Source of the DNA: Streptomyces sp. JB150
Lineage (GTDB): Bacteria; Actinomycetota; Actinomycetes; Streptomycetales; Streptomycetaceae
Direction: 5' to 3'
Assembly: GCF_011193355.1 (NCBI RefSeq)
Contig: NZ_CP049780.1
Span: 2,270,556 to 2,334,555, forward strand
DNA length: 64,000 bases
Shown here: in pieces, positions 17,581 through 25,299 of the stretch
Layout of the letters: each line of letters starts with the position of its first letter
Position numbering within the stretch: position 1 is the stretch's first letter
Notes under the pieces: model-generated
Told to the model about the DNA's origin: nothing
The model's input: only the letters and a program-made list of their open reading frames with translations
Databases searched by the model: none
Position numbers and translations under genes: made by a program

Positions 17581-19206
17581 ATGAGCCGGATACGGCCGTA
17601 CGCCCTGGCCGCCACGACCACCGCCGCCCTGCTGGCCACGGCGCTCTCCCCCACCGCGGACGCGGCCGGCCGGCCCGCGCGGGCCGCCGCGCCGGCGGAC
17701 GCCGCCGCGATCCTCGTCGAGCGCGCCGCGAGCCTGGGCCTCGGCGCCGGTCAGGAGATGCGGGTGCGGGACGTCGTCATCGACGCGGACGGGAGCCGGC
17801 ACATCCGCTACGACCGCACCTACCGCGAACTGCCCGTGCTGGGTGGCGACTTCGTCCTGCACCTCTCCCCCGACGGCGACTACGAGGGCGCCGACCGCGC
17901 GACGACCGCGTCCGTCGCCCTGCCGAGCGTGACACCGGCGCTGTCCGCCCCGAAGGCCGCCGACGTGGCCGCGCACGCGCTGCGGGCCGCGCACCCCGGC
18001 GAGCCCCTGCGGCGGCTCACGGCCAGGCCGCAGCTGGTGGTCGACGCGCTGCACGGCACGCCGCGGCTGGCCTGGCGCACCCGGGCGGCCGCCCTCGACG
18101 CGCGCGGCAACCCGGTGGCGCGGACGGTGCTCACGGACGCGCGCAGCGGGGCGCGGATCGACGCCTGGGACACCCTGGAGTCCGCGGCCGGGGACGGGCG
18201 TTCGCTGTACGGCGGGACGGTCCCGCTGGAGACCACCCCGGCCGGCTCTACGTACGCCCTGAAGGACCCGGTGCGCGGCGGCACCCACACCGGTGACGCG
18301 GCGAACCAGACGGACCTGTGCCTGCTGGGCACCCTCTGCGTCAGCCGCGCACCTTCGACCGTGTTCACCGACGCCGACAACCACTGGGGCGACGGCACGG
18401 CCGCGGACCGCGCCTCCGCGGCGGTGGACGCCCAGTACGGCACCGCCGTCACCTGGGACTACTTCAAGGCCCGGCACGGCCGCGCGGGCATCGCGGGCGA
18501 CGGCAAGGGCTCGTACAACCGGGTGCACTACGGCAACCGCTACAACAACGCCTTCTGGGACGACAGTTGCTTCTGCATGACGTACGGCGACGGTGACGGG
18601 ACGACGTTCGGCCCGCTGGTGTCGCTGGACGTGGCCGGGCACGAGATGAGCCACGGCGTCACCTCCACGACCGCGAACCTGACGTACACCGGCGAGTCCG
18701 GCGGCCTCAACGAGGCCACCTCCGACATCTTCGGCACCCTCGTGGAGTTCCACGCGGCCAACGCCGAGGACCCCGGCGACTGGCTGATCGGCGAGAAGAT
18801 CGTCCGCCCCGGCTTCGCCCGCGGCGCCCTGCGCTTCATGGACCGCCCTTCCCGCGACGGCGCATCCCCCGACTGCTGGAGCCCCGCGGTCGCCGCCCTC
18901 GACGTCCACCACTCCTCCGGCATCGGCAACCACTTCGCCTACCTGCTGGCCGAGGGCAGCGGCCCGAAGACCCTGGGCGGCGTCGCCCACCACTCCCCCA
19001 CCTGCGACGGCAGCACGCTCACCGGCCTCGGCCGCGCCCGGCTGGGCGCCGTTTGGTACCGCGCGCTGACCGTCTACATGACGTCCTCCACCACCTACAC
19101 CGGCGCCCGCACCGCGACCCTCAAGGCCGCCGCGGACCTGTACGGCACGGGCAGCGCCGAGCACCGGGCGGTGGCGGCGGCGTGGAGCGCGGTGGGCGTG
19201 AACTGA
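17581..19206 (+). CDS. Secreted neutral metalloprotease, M4 (thermolysin) family
   Basis: This 541-residue pre-pro-enzyme has an Ala-rich signal peptide (about residues 1-28), then an FTP/PepSY-type propeptide (residues about 35-220) and the mature M4 catalytic domain. The zinc site is HEMSH (His354, Glu355, His358) with the third ligand Glu378 in GGLNEATSD. The late HHSSGIGNHFAY supplies the transition-state His. AAGGAG lies 4 bp before the ATG at 17581. The product is presumably an extracellular general protease. A perfect palindrome at 19208-19223 follows and may terminate it. Confidence 0.92.
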   Translation: MSRIRPYALAATTTAALLATALSPTADAAGRPARAAAPADAAAILVERAASLGLGAGQEMRVRDVVIDADGSRHIRYDRTYRELPVLGGDFVLHLSPDGDYEGADRATTASVALPSVTPALSAPKAADVAAHALRAAHPGEPLRRLTARPQLVVDALHGTPRLAWRTRAAALDARGNPVARTVLTDARSGARIDAWDTLESAAGDGRSLYGGTVPLETTPAGSTYALKDPVRGGTHTGDAANQTDLCLLGTLCVSRAPSTVFTDADNHWGDGTAADRASAAVDAQYGTAVTWDYFKARHGRAGIAGDGKGSYNRVHYGNRYNNAFWDDSCFCMTYGDGDGTTFGPLVSLDVAGHEMSHGVTSTTANLTYTGESGGLNEATSDIFGTLVEFHAANAEDPGDWLIGEKIVRPGFARGALRFMDRPSRDGASPDCWSPAVAALDVHHSSGIGNHFAYLLAEGSGPKTLGGVAHHSPTCDGSTLTGLGRARLGAVWYRALTVYMTSSTTYTGARTATLKAAADLYGTGSAEHRAVAAAWSAVGVN

Positions 19207-19207
19207 C

Positions 19208-19223
19208 CCCGCCGCGCGGCGGG
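19208..19223. terminator. 16-bp perfect palindrome after protease gene
   Basis: CCCGCCGCGCGGCGGG is fully self-complementary and lies in the 20-bp gap between the convergent protease and DUF6644-like genes. It could only form a loop-less or small-loop hairpin, so the terminator role is tentative. Confidence 0.4.
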
Positions 19224-19226
19224 CCG

Positions 19227-19709
19227 TCAGGTGTACGCCAGCAGGCGGCCCGCCGCGACGACGGCGGTCCAGGTGAGGAGGGAGACGGTGGCCGCGGCCT
19301 TCGCGGCGCGGGGCGGCGGGGTGGTGGTGTCCCAGCGGTGGACGGTCCGGTAGGTGGTGGTGTGGAAGACGGCGACGTTGAGGGCGGCGACGAGGAGCAG
19401 ACCGAGTTTCCAGAGGGCGGCCGCGCTGGAGCTCACGGTGGCGGCGCCGGAGACGAACATCAGCGAGCCGCTGACGAGGGCGAGCAGGAGGCCGAACCGG
19501 GCCGGCGGGAGCAGATGGCGGGCGGCGACGGTGACCGGCAGCAGGTCACGGCCGATGCCCAGCAGCCGCAGGTCGAAGGCCACCGCCGGACCGACCAGCA
19601 GCGCGATCCCCAGAATGTGGACGATCTCCAGGGACGCGTAGAGGAAGGGTGTCGTGCGGACGGCCTCGGCCAGGACCGATCCCTCGAGGCGGGAGAAGAA
19701 GTCGTTCAC
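19227..19709 (-). CDS. DUF6644-like integral membrane protein
   Basis: This 160-residue protein has about four transmembrane helices (roughly residues 22-45, 65-88, 92-115, 135-158) and no recognisable catalytic motif. A conserved-looking SLEIVHILGIALLVG in helix 1 and a histidine in NVAVFHTTTYR are the only potential ligand residues seen. It resembles what I recall as DUF6644 membrane proteins. Its ATG overlaps the stop of the upstream secreted protein gene (4-bp overlap), so the two are made together. Function unknown. Confidence 0.65.
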   Translation of the reverse strand: MNDFFSRLEGSVLAEAVRTTPFLYASLEIVHILGIALLVGPAVAFDLRLLGIGRDLLPVTVAARHLLPPARFGLLLALVSGSLMFVSGAATVSSSAAALWKLGLLLVAALNVAVFHTTTYRTVHRWDTTTPPPRAAKAAATVSLLTWTAVVAAGRLLAYT

Positions 19710-20407
19710 CGCTCCGGCCCGGCGGTCCGGCCGGCGCGGCGGACGACGTGGAAGCCGCCCGCGACGACCACGAGGAGCAAGCCGCCCCCCGTCAGCAGCC
19801 AGACGGTCACGGCGGACGGGCGGCCGGAGGACGGCACGGCGGACGAACGGCCGGAGGACGACCCGGCGGACGCCGGGGCCGACGCCGCGCCGCCGGCCGG
19901 CGCGCTGGCCGGTGCGGGTGGTTCCGGCAGGGGGACCGAGCGCTGCCGGATCACCCGGCCGTCGGCGCGGACGATCAACTCGGGTCGCAGTTCGTCGTCG
20001 TGGTCGCGGTCCGGATAGCCGACGACCTGAAGTCGCTCCCCCGTCTCCAGCCGGCCCTCCAGGCCCCAGGCCGAGAGCCGTTCGACCGGCGCGAGGACGA
20101 GGGTCAGCCGCGTGCTGTCGCCGGGGTGGGCGCGGGTCGCCGCCAGGACCTCACGGCCGCCGATGTCCTCCAGCTCCGCGGGCAGCTCCCGGTCCGTCCA
20201 GCCGGGCGGCACCCGCCTGCTGTCCACCCGGAGGGTCACCTCGGGGTGCGGATTCCCCCACGCGACGTCGGCGACGGTGCCGGACGCGTAGAAGGGCGTG
20301 GTGGTCTCGTAGTGCTCCCAGCCGTGGTGGGCGGCGGCCGGCGCGGCCGGTGCCAGGGCGAACGGGAGGGCGAGCGCGAGGGCGGCGAGGGGTCGGAGTC
20401 GGCGCAT
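19706..20407 (-). CDS. DUF6152-like secreted/membrane-anchored protein
   Basis: This 233-residue protein has a signal peptide (MRRLRPLAALALALPFALAP) cleaved near AAA-HHG, so the mature protein starts with an HHGWEHY motif. A beta-rich domain (GTVADVAWGNPHPEVTLRV) similar to DUF6152 is followed by a Pro/Ala/Ser-rich linker and a C-terminal transmembrane anchor with an Arg-rich tail. The paired histidines at the mature N-terminus could bind a metal, which is speculation. It is coupled to the DUF6644-like gene and divergent from a LysR regulator 90 bp away. Confidence 0.65.
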   Translation of the reverse strand: MRRLRPLAALALALPFALAPAAPAAAHHGWEHYETTTPFYASGTVADVAWGNPHPEVTLRVDSRRVPPGWTDRELPAELEDIGGREVLAATRAHPGDSTRLTLVLAPVERLSAWGLEGRLETGERLQVVGYPDRDHDDELRPELIVRADGRVIRQRSVPLPEPPAPASAPAGGAASAPASAGSSSGRSSAVPSSGRPSAVTVWLLTGGGLLLVVVAGGFHVVRRAGRTAGPER

Positions 20408-20478
20408 GGCCGCAGTGTGGTCGGCGGATGCGCGCCGCCCGGCGTTTGTTCGGCGGATCCGGCGTCAGTGATTGCCCG

Positions 20479-20494
20479 GTCGTATGAATATGAC
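20479..20494. promoter_or_regulatory. Palindrome in the LysR/DUF6152 intergenic region
   Basis: GTCGTAT and ATATGAC (7-bp arms with one mismatch, 2-bp centre) lie 3 bp before the LysR gene's ATG, in the 90-bp divergent intergenic region. Position and symmetry suit an autoregulatory LysR operator. Confidence 0.4.
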
Positions 20495-20497
20495 CCC

Positions 20498-21400
20498 ATG
20501 AACCTCGAACAGCTGCACTGTGTCGTCGTGTTGGCGGAGGAGCTGCATTTCGGCCGCACCGCCCGCCGTCTCGGGGTCCGGCAGCCCACCGTCAGCCAGC
20601 ACGTGCGGAGGCTGGAGGACGAGCTGGGCGTCTCCCTGTTCGACCGGAGCACCCGCGAGGTCACCCCCACCGCGGCCGGCCGCGCCTTCGTCGCCGAGGC
20701 CCGCCACGCCCTGCGGTACGTCGAGCGGGCCCGCTCGGCGGCTCGGCGGACCGCGCGGGGCGAGGTGGGCGAGCTGTCGCTGGGATTCGTCGGGTCCGCG
20801 GTGCCCGAACTCCTCCCCCGTCTGCTGCGCGGCTTCCGCCGGGCCCGCCCCGGGGTCGAGGTGCGGGTCCAGGAGTTGCCCAGCGCACGGCAGGTCGAGG
20901 AGCTGTTCGCCGGGCGCCTCGACATGGGCATCCTGCATGCCTTCGAGGCGAGTTCGATGCCCGAGGGGCTGACCGGCGAGGAGGTCTTCCGGGACGCCCT
21001 GGTCGCGGCGCTCCCCCGCCGCCACCCCCTGGCCGCCCAGGCCCCGCTGCCCGTCTCGGCCCTCGCCGGCGAGCCGTTCGTCCTGTTCCCCCGCCACCTG
21101 GGGCCGGCCCTGCACGACCGCGTCACCCGGCTGACCCGGGCGGCCGGATTCGAGCCGCGGGTGGTGCAGGAGGCGGCCCATATGCAGACCATCGTCGGGC
21201 TGGTCGCCGCCGAGACCGGCGTGTCGATCGTGCCGCGCACGGTGGCGCACCTGCGTCAGCCCGACGTCGAGTTCCGCCGGCTGGCCCCCGAGCCCGAGCC
21301 GCTGTCGATGTGGCTCGTGTGGCGGCGCGGGGAGGCCAGCCCGGTGGTGCGCGCCTTCCGCGCGGTGGTGACCGACGCGGAGGCGCCGCGGGAGCGCTGA
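20498..21400 (+). CDS. LysR-family transcriptional regulator
   Basis: This 300-residue protein has the N-terminal winged HTH (LEQLHCVVVLAEELHFGRTARRLGVRQPTVSQHVRRLEDELGVSLFDR) followed by a periplasmic-binding-protein-like effector domain. It is divergent from the DUF6152/DUF6644-like pair and probably controls it and itself, as is common for LysR genes. The inducer is unknown. The ATG at 20498 begins the conserved MNLEQL; longer in-frame extensions would run through the divergent promoter. Confidence 0.88.
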   Translation: MNLEQLHCVVVLAEELHFGRTARRLGVRQPTVSQHVRRLEDELGVSLFDRSTREVTPTAAGRAFVAEARHALRYVERARSAARRTARGEVGELSLGFVGSAVPELLPRLLRGFRRARPGVEVRVQELPSARQVEELFAGRLDMGILHAFEASSMPEGLTGEEVFRDALVAALPRRHPLAAQAPLPVSALAGEPFVLFPRHLGPALHDRVTRLTRAAGFEPRVVQEAAHMQTIVGLVAAETGVSIVPRTVAHLRQPDVEFRRLAPEPEPLSMWLVWRRGEASPVVRAFRAVVTDAEAPRER

Positions 21401-21428
21401 CCGTTCCGTACAGGCGGTCCGGGGGGGG

Positions 21429-22091
21429 CTAACTCCCGTACGGACGCCGTCGCTTCGCCTCGCGCAGGGAGTGGCCCCACCACACCAGCTGGTCCAGCAT
21501 CGTCCTCGCCGCCGCCTCGGGGGCGGCCGGGTCCTTCAGGCGGCCGTCGGGGGTGAAGGCACCGGCCGCGTGCGAGAACGAGACGGTGTCGCGGACGGTG
21601 ACGGCGTGCAGCTCCGCGAAGACCTGGCGCAGGTGCTCGACGGCGCGCAGGCCGCCGGAGATGCCGCCGTAGGAGACGAGCGCGACGGGCTTGGCGCGCC
21701 ATTCGGTGACGTGCCAGTCGATGAGGTTCTTCAGGGCGGCGGGGAAGGAGTGGTTGTACTCGGGGGTGAGGATCACGAAGGCGTCCGCCGCGTCGAGCCG
21801 GGCACCGACCGGGCCGGCGTCGGCGTGCGGGCCGGGTTCCATGGTCGTGGGCAGGGTGACGTCCGCGACGTCGACGACGTCGGCGACCAGGTCGTCCCGC
21901 TCGCGGATGCGCTCCAGCAGCCAGTCGGCGACGACGGGGCCGAAGCGGCCGTGGCGGTTGCTGCCGAGGACGACGGTCACCTTCAGGGGCGGCTCGGGCG
22001 GCTCGGGCGACTCATGGGTCCCGGTGGCCGCGGTGGTCGCTGCGGTCGCTGCGGTCGCCGCGGTCAGGGTGCGGGCGGTTGCGTTCTCCAT
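21429..22091 (-). CDS. NADPH-dependent FMN reductase, likely SoxR target
   Basis: The 220-residue product carries a flavodoxin-like FMN reductase domain: VTVVLGSNRHGRFG binds the FMN phosphate, and ILTPEYNHSFPAALKNLIDW plus SYGGISGGLRAVEHLR are family signatures. It likely reduces FMN, quinones or redox-cycling compounds with NADPH. The first about 30 residues are a low-complexity Ala/Thr tract encoded by a short tandem repeat. A SoxR-type palindrome lies 16 bp upstream of the ATG. The S. coelicolor SoxR regulon is known to include an FMN reductase of this type (SCO2478, from memory). Confidence 0.87.
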   Translation of the reverse strand: MENATARTLTAATAATAATTAATGTHESPEPPEPPLKVTVVLGSNRHGRFGPVVADWLLERIRERDDLVADVVDVADVTLPTTMEPGPHADAGPVGARLDAADAFVILTPEYNHSFPAALKNLIDWHVTEWRAKPVALVSYGGISGGLRAVEHLRQVFAELHAVTVRDTVSFSHAAGAFTPDGRLKDPAAPEAAARTMLDQLVWWGHSLREAKRRRPYGS

Positions 22092-22106
22092 GCCGCACAG
22101 GCTCGT

Positions 22107-22126
22107 ACCTCGACCTTGGTTGAGGT
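22107..22126 (-). promoter_or_regulatory. SoxR-type operator of the FMN reductase gene
   Basis: ACCTCGACC and GGTTGAGGT are 9-bp inverted arms (one mismatch) around a TT centre. This matches the CCTCAA/TTGAGG form of SoxR boxes. On the minus strand TTGACC (22124-22129) precedes it by overlap as a -35 element, and TACGAG (22101-22106) could be the -10 at 17-bp spacing, so the operator sits within the promoter as in other MerR-family targets. Confidence 0.7.
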
Positions 22127-22379
22127 CAAGTCCGTCCGGTCCGCAGGCCCGGTCACCCGTTCACACGTTTCCCGTGCACCCTTCGGGTCGTCTTGCCGCA
22201 CGCCCCGCCGCGCGCCGGTGACCTGCCGAAACGAGCCGTGGAGCGAGGGCGCGCCGGCCGGCCGCTGCACCCGTTCACCGTATTTCTGACGCTCCATCAG
22301 CAAGCGCGCTCGCGCCGCTGCCACTTACCTCGGAAGTGCACGGCACCCGACAGCTCCACTCCACCGAGGGGGAACCCCG

Positions 22380-22898
22380 ATGCGCCGTATCGCCCGGCTG
22401 CTGACCGGCACCGCGCTCGCCGTCGCCGCCGTGGGCCCGCTCGCCGCGCCCGCGTACGCCGGCGACTCCGGCGGCCTGGAGGTGTACCCGTCCTCGGTGG
22501 TGCCGGGCGGCTCGGTCAGCGTGAACACCACGGCGTGCGGGGCCGACGACGCCGCCGTGGGCGACGCCAGCGCCGTGGGCTCCGGGCACTTCACGCTGGC
22601 GCCCAGCACCCACGAGGGCAACGCGATCGGCCAGTTCCGGGTGCCGCCCAGCGCGCAGCCGGGGACGTACGAGATCGTCGCGCGGTGCGCCGGGGACGGC
22701 CGGGAGGTCCGGGGCGACCTGGTGGTCACGCTGACCTCGGCCCAGCCGGTGCATCCCCGGGGAAGTGTGAAGACGGGGGTCGGCGGCGCACTGGGCCCCG
22801 ACCCCGTGCAGACCGCGGCCGGCGTGGCGGCTCTGGCCGTCGCCGCCGCGGGCGGTACCTGGCTCCTGCATCGCCGGGCGAGAGGCGACGGGATCTGA
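22380..22898 (+). CDS. Secreted protein with C-terminal membrane anchor, sortase neighbour
   Basis: This 172-residue protein has a signal peptide (MRRIARLLTGTALAVAAVGPLAAPAYA), an extracellular beta-sandwich-like domain with two cysteines (TTACGAD, VARCAGD), a transmembrane helix near residues 143-160 and a basic tail (HRRARG). The layout resembles a sortase substrate, but no LPXTG or LAXTG sorting motif is visible before the helix. GAGGGGG lies 8 bp before the ATG. It is followed about 170 bp later by a class F sortase gene on the same strand. Function unknown. Confidence 0.72.
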   Translation: MRRIARLLTGTALAVAAVGPLAAPAYAGDSGGLEVYPSSVVPGGSVSVNTTACGADDAAVGDASAVGSGHFTLAPSTHEGNAIGQFRVPPSAQPGTYEIVARCAGDGREVRGDLVVTLTSAQPVHPRGSVKTGVGGALGPDPVQTAAGVAALAVAAAGGTWLLHRRARGDGI

Positions 22899-23068
22899 CG
22901 GGCACCCTCCGCTGTCCGTCCGCCGGTACCGCAACGCCCCTCCCCCTCCGGGTCCGACGCCCCTCGCGGCCCGGAGGGGGTACGGGCCCGGCCATCCGTT
23001 CCCTCCGGTCCCCACCGGTGCCGGCAGTGCCACCGGTGCACCGGTCCCGTCGGCCCAGGGAGGCTTCC

Positions 23069-23689
23069 ATGCGCAGGCACGGCAACACCGCCATAGCCGC
23101 CGTCACCGCCGTCTCCCTGTGCTCCGGCGCCTGGCTGCTGAGCAACGGCGCCGCCTCGCACGCCCCGCCGCAGCCCTCGGCCGCCGAGGCGCACGCCGAC
23201 CCGGCCGCGGAGCGCCCGGCCGCCCCGGCGCTGCCGCCGTCCCCGCCGGACCGCGTCCGCATCCCCGCGATCCGGGTGAACGCCCCGCTGACGGGCCTGG
23301 GCCTGACCCGGACCGGCAGCCTGGACGTCCCGCCGGCCGACAAGCCGAACCTCGCCGGCTGGTACGAGGCCGGCACCACGCCCGGTGAGCGCGGCACCGC
23401 GATCGTCGCCGGGCACGTCGACAACGCCGACGGGCCCGCCGTCTTCTACGGCCTCGGCGCCCTCAAGCGGGGCGACACCATCGAGATCGACCGGCGGGAC
23501 GGCTCCGTCGCGGTCTTCACGGTGGACGCCGTCGAGGTGTACCAGGCCGCGGACTTCCCCGACGAGAAGGTGTACGGGCCGGCCCGCCGGCCCGAGCTGC
23601 GGGTGATCACCTGCGGCGGGGGCTACTCGCGCGCCACCGGCTATCAGGGCAACGTCGTCGTCTTCGCCCGTCTGACGGGCAGCCGCTGA
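23069..23689 (+). CDS. Class F sortase
   Basis: This 206-residue membrane-anchored transpeptidase has an N-terminal signal anchor and a Pro/Ala-rich linker (about residues 30-65), followed by the sortase beta-barrel. RVRIPAIRVNAPL is the domain start, the catalytic His lies in VAGHVDNADGPAVFYGL and the catalytic Cys in RVITCGGGYSRATGYQGNVVVFA. Class F sortases are typical of actinobacteria and their substrates are mostly unknown. GGGAGG lies 6 bp before the ATG at 23069. The preceding secreted protein is the obvious candidate partner although it lacks a clear sorting signal. Confidence 0.9.
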   Translation: MRRHGNTAIAAVTAVSLCSGAWLLSNGAASHAPPQPSAAEAHADPAAERPAAPALPPSPPDRVRIPAIRVNAPLTGLGLTRTGSLDVPPADKPNLAGWYEAGTTPGERGTAIVAGHVDNADGPAVFYGLGALKRGDTIEIDRRDGSVAVFTVDAVEVYQAADFPDEKVYGPARRPELRVITCGGGYSRATGYQGNVVVFARLTGSR

Positions 23690-23696
23690 CGCCGGG

Positions 23697-24071
23697 TCAC
23701 GGCACCGGCTCCGGTTCCCGCTCCTGCCCCTGCGTCCCGCCCAGTACGTTCGCCTTCCCCCACGCCCCGAGCGGCTCCAGCGCCTCGTTCAGCGTGACGC
23801 CCCGCGGCGTCAGCGAGTACTCCACGCGCGGCGGCACCTCGGCGTACTCCTCCCGGTGCACGATCCCGTCTGCCTCCAGCTCCCGCAAATGCGCCGCGAG
23901 CACCTTCTCGGTCACCCCGGGCAGCGCGCGGCGCAGCTCGCCGAAGCGGTGCGGCCGCTCGCTCAGCGCCCACAGGATGAGCACCTTCCACTTCCCGCCG
24001 ATCACGTCCATCGCCGCGTCGACCCCGCAGACGTACGACCCCGCCCGCCGTCCAGCCGTCATGCCCGCCAT
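23697..24071 (-). CDS. HxlR-family transcriptional regulator
   Basis: This 124-residue winged-helix protein has the family core VDAAMDVIGGKWKVLILWALSE, RFGELRRALPGVTEKVLAAHLREL and the wing DGIVHREEYAEVPPRVEYSLTPRG. An N-terminal Cys (SYVCGVD) sits where redox-sensing HxlR proteins carry their conserved cysteine. It is divergent from an imine-reductase-like gene 97 bp away and probably regulates it and itself. I chose the ATG at 24071, which has GGAGGA 5 bp upstream. Confidence 0.88.
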   Translation of the reverse strand: MAGMTAGRRAGSYVCGVDAAMDVIGGKWKVLILWALSERPHRFGELRRALPGVTEKVLAAHLRELEADGIVHREEYAEVPPRVEYSLTPRGVTLNEALEPLGAWGKANVLGGTQGQEREPEPVP

Positions 24072-24121
24072 CCGCTCCTCCTGCTGCCAGGTCTCTTCCC
24101 TCGCGGTAACCACCCACTCGA

Positions 24122-24133
24122 AAGTGCGTACTT
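24122..24133. promoter_or_regulatory. Candidate HxlR operator
   Basis: AAGT and ACTT (24122-24125, 24130-24133) form a palindrome around GCGT, in the middle of the 97-bp divergent region. Flanking CTCG/GAG bases extend the symmetry imperfectly. GTACTT-type half-sites are common in HxlR operators. Confidence 0.4.
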
Positions 24134-24168
24134 GAGCGGGCAGTTCACCCTCCACGAGGCTAAACGCC

Positions 24169-25104
24169 ATGTCTGACACCGCCGCTTCCCCGAGCCCTCG
24201 CACGCCCTCCACCGGGCCCGACCCGCTCACCCCGCTCACCCTCCTCGGCGCCGGTGCCATGGGCGCCGCCCTGGCCCGCGCCTGGCTGGCCGCCGGGCAT
24301 CCGGTGACCGTCTGGAACCGCACGCCGGCCCGCGCCGAGGCCCTGGCCGCCGAGGGCGCGACGGTCGCCGCGAGCGCGGCCGAGGCGGTGGCCGCCAACC
24401 GGCTGGTGATCGCCTGCCTGCTGGACGACGCCTCGCTCGGCGAGGCGCTTGAGGACGCCGACCTGACGGGGCGGGACCTGGTGAACCTGACCACCGGCAC
24501 GCCCGCCGAGGGCCGGGCCCGCGCCGCCTGGGCCGAGGGGCGCGGCGCGCGGTTCGTGGACGCGGGCATCATGGCCGTACCGCCGATGATCGGGCGGCCG
24601 GACTCGGGGGCGTACGTGTTCTACAGCGGCTCGTCCGAGCTTTTCGAGGAGCACCGGGCCACCCTCGCCGTCCCGGCGGACACCCGGTTCGTCGGCACCG
24701 ATCCGGGGTTCGCGGCGCTGCACGACGTGGCCCTGCTGAGCGGTATGTACGGCATGTTCGCCGGGATCTCGCACGCCTTCGCGCTGATCCGCGGCGAGGA
24801 CATCGCGCCCAAGGAGTTCGCCCCGCTGCTGGAGGGCTGGCTGCACGCCATGGCCCACTCGGTGCCCGAGACCGCCGAGCGGCTGACGACCGGCGACTAC
24901 ACCACGGGCGTGGTCTCCCACCTCGCCATGCAGGTGCAGGCCGGTCAGCGGACCCTGCTGCGCACGGCGGAGGAGCAGGGCGTGAGCGAGGAGCTGCTGC
25001 GGCCCATGATGGAGCTGATGAAGCGCCGTCTGGACGCCGGGCACGGCGACGAGGACACCACCGGGGTGATCGACCTCCTGGTCGCCCGGCCCGCCACGGC
25101 CTGA
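24169..25104 (+). CDS. NAD(P)-dependent oxidoreductase, imine-reductase/HIBADH superfamily
   Basis: This 311-residue enzyme has an N-terminal Rossmann domain (TLLGAGAMGAALARAWLAAGHPVTVWNRTPARAEAL, whose NRT selects NADPH) and a C-terminal all-helical dimerisation domain. The segment DLVNLTTGTP replaces the Lys-containing catalytic region of beta-hydroxyacid dehydrogenases, which is more like imine reductases. The natural substrate is unknown. An Ala/Pro-rich N-terminal extension of about 20 residues precedes the Rossmann fold. It is divergently paired with an HxlR regulator, suggesting inducible expression. Confidence 0.78.
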   Translation: MSDTAASPSPRTPSTGPDPLTPLTLLGAGAMGAALARAWLAAGHPVTVWNRTPARAEALAAEGATVAASAAEAVAANRLVIACLLDDASLGEALEDADLTGRDLVNLTTGTPAEGRARAAWAEGRGARFVDAGIMAVPPMIGRPDSGAYVFYSGSSELFEEHRATLAVPADTRFVGTDPGFAALHDVALLSGMYGMFAGISHAFALIRGEDIAPKEFAPLLEGWLHAMAHSVPETAERLTTGDYTTGVVSHLAMQVQAGQRTLLRTAEEQGVSEELLRPMMELMKRRLDAGHGDEDTTGVIDLLVARPATA

Positions 25105-25247
25105 GGCGGGCCACCGCCCGAGACCGGCCACGGTCTGAGGCCGGCCACGGTCTGAGCGCGGGCAGCAGCGGGTGAGGGGCGCCGTCGGAGTCGCGACGGC
25201 GCCCCTCACATCCACCCCCCACCCCGGCTGAGGGCAGAGTTCCCCGC

Positions 25248-25276
25248 GTGAAACAGACGTGATGCCGCCGGGTAAC
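25248..25276 (+). promoter_or_regulatory. Paired GAAAC/GTAAC motif upstream of the nirB operon
   Basis: GTGAAACAG starts at 25248 and GTAACAC at 25272; GAAAC and GTAAC cores begin 22 bp apart. Distance from GTGAAACAG to the ATG at 25300 is 52 bp, the same as for the matching motif before nasA. This fits a GlnR/NnaR-type control element, but the site overlaps where the 5' leader or -10 region would be. Confidence 0.5.
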
Positions 25277-25299
25277 ACCCGCACCGCACGCTCGGGACC

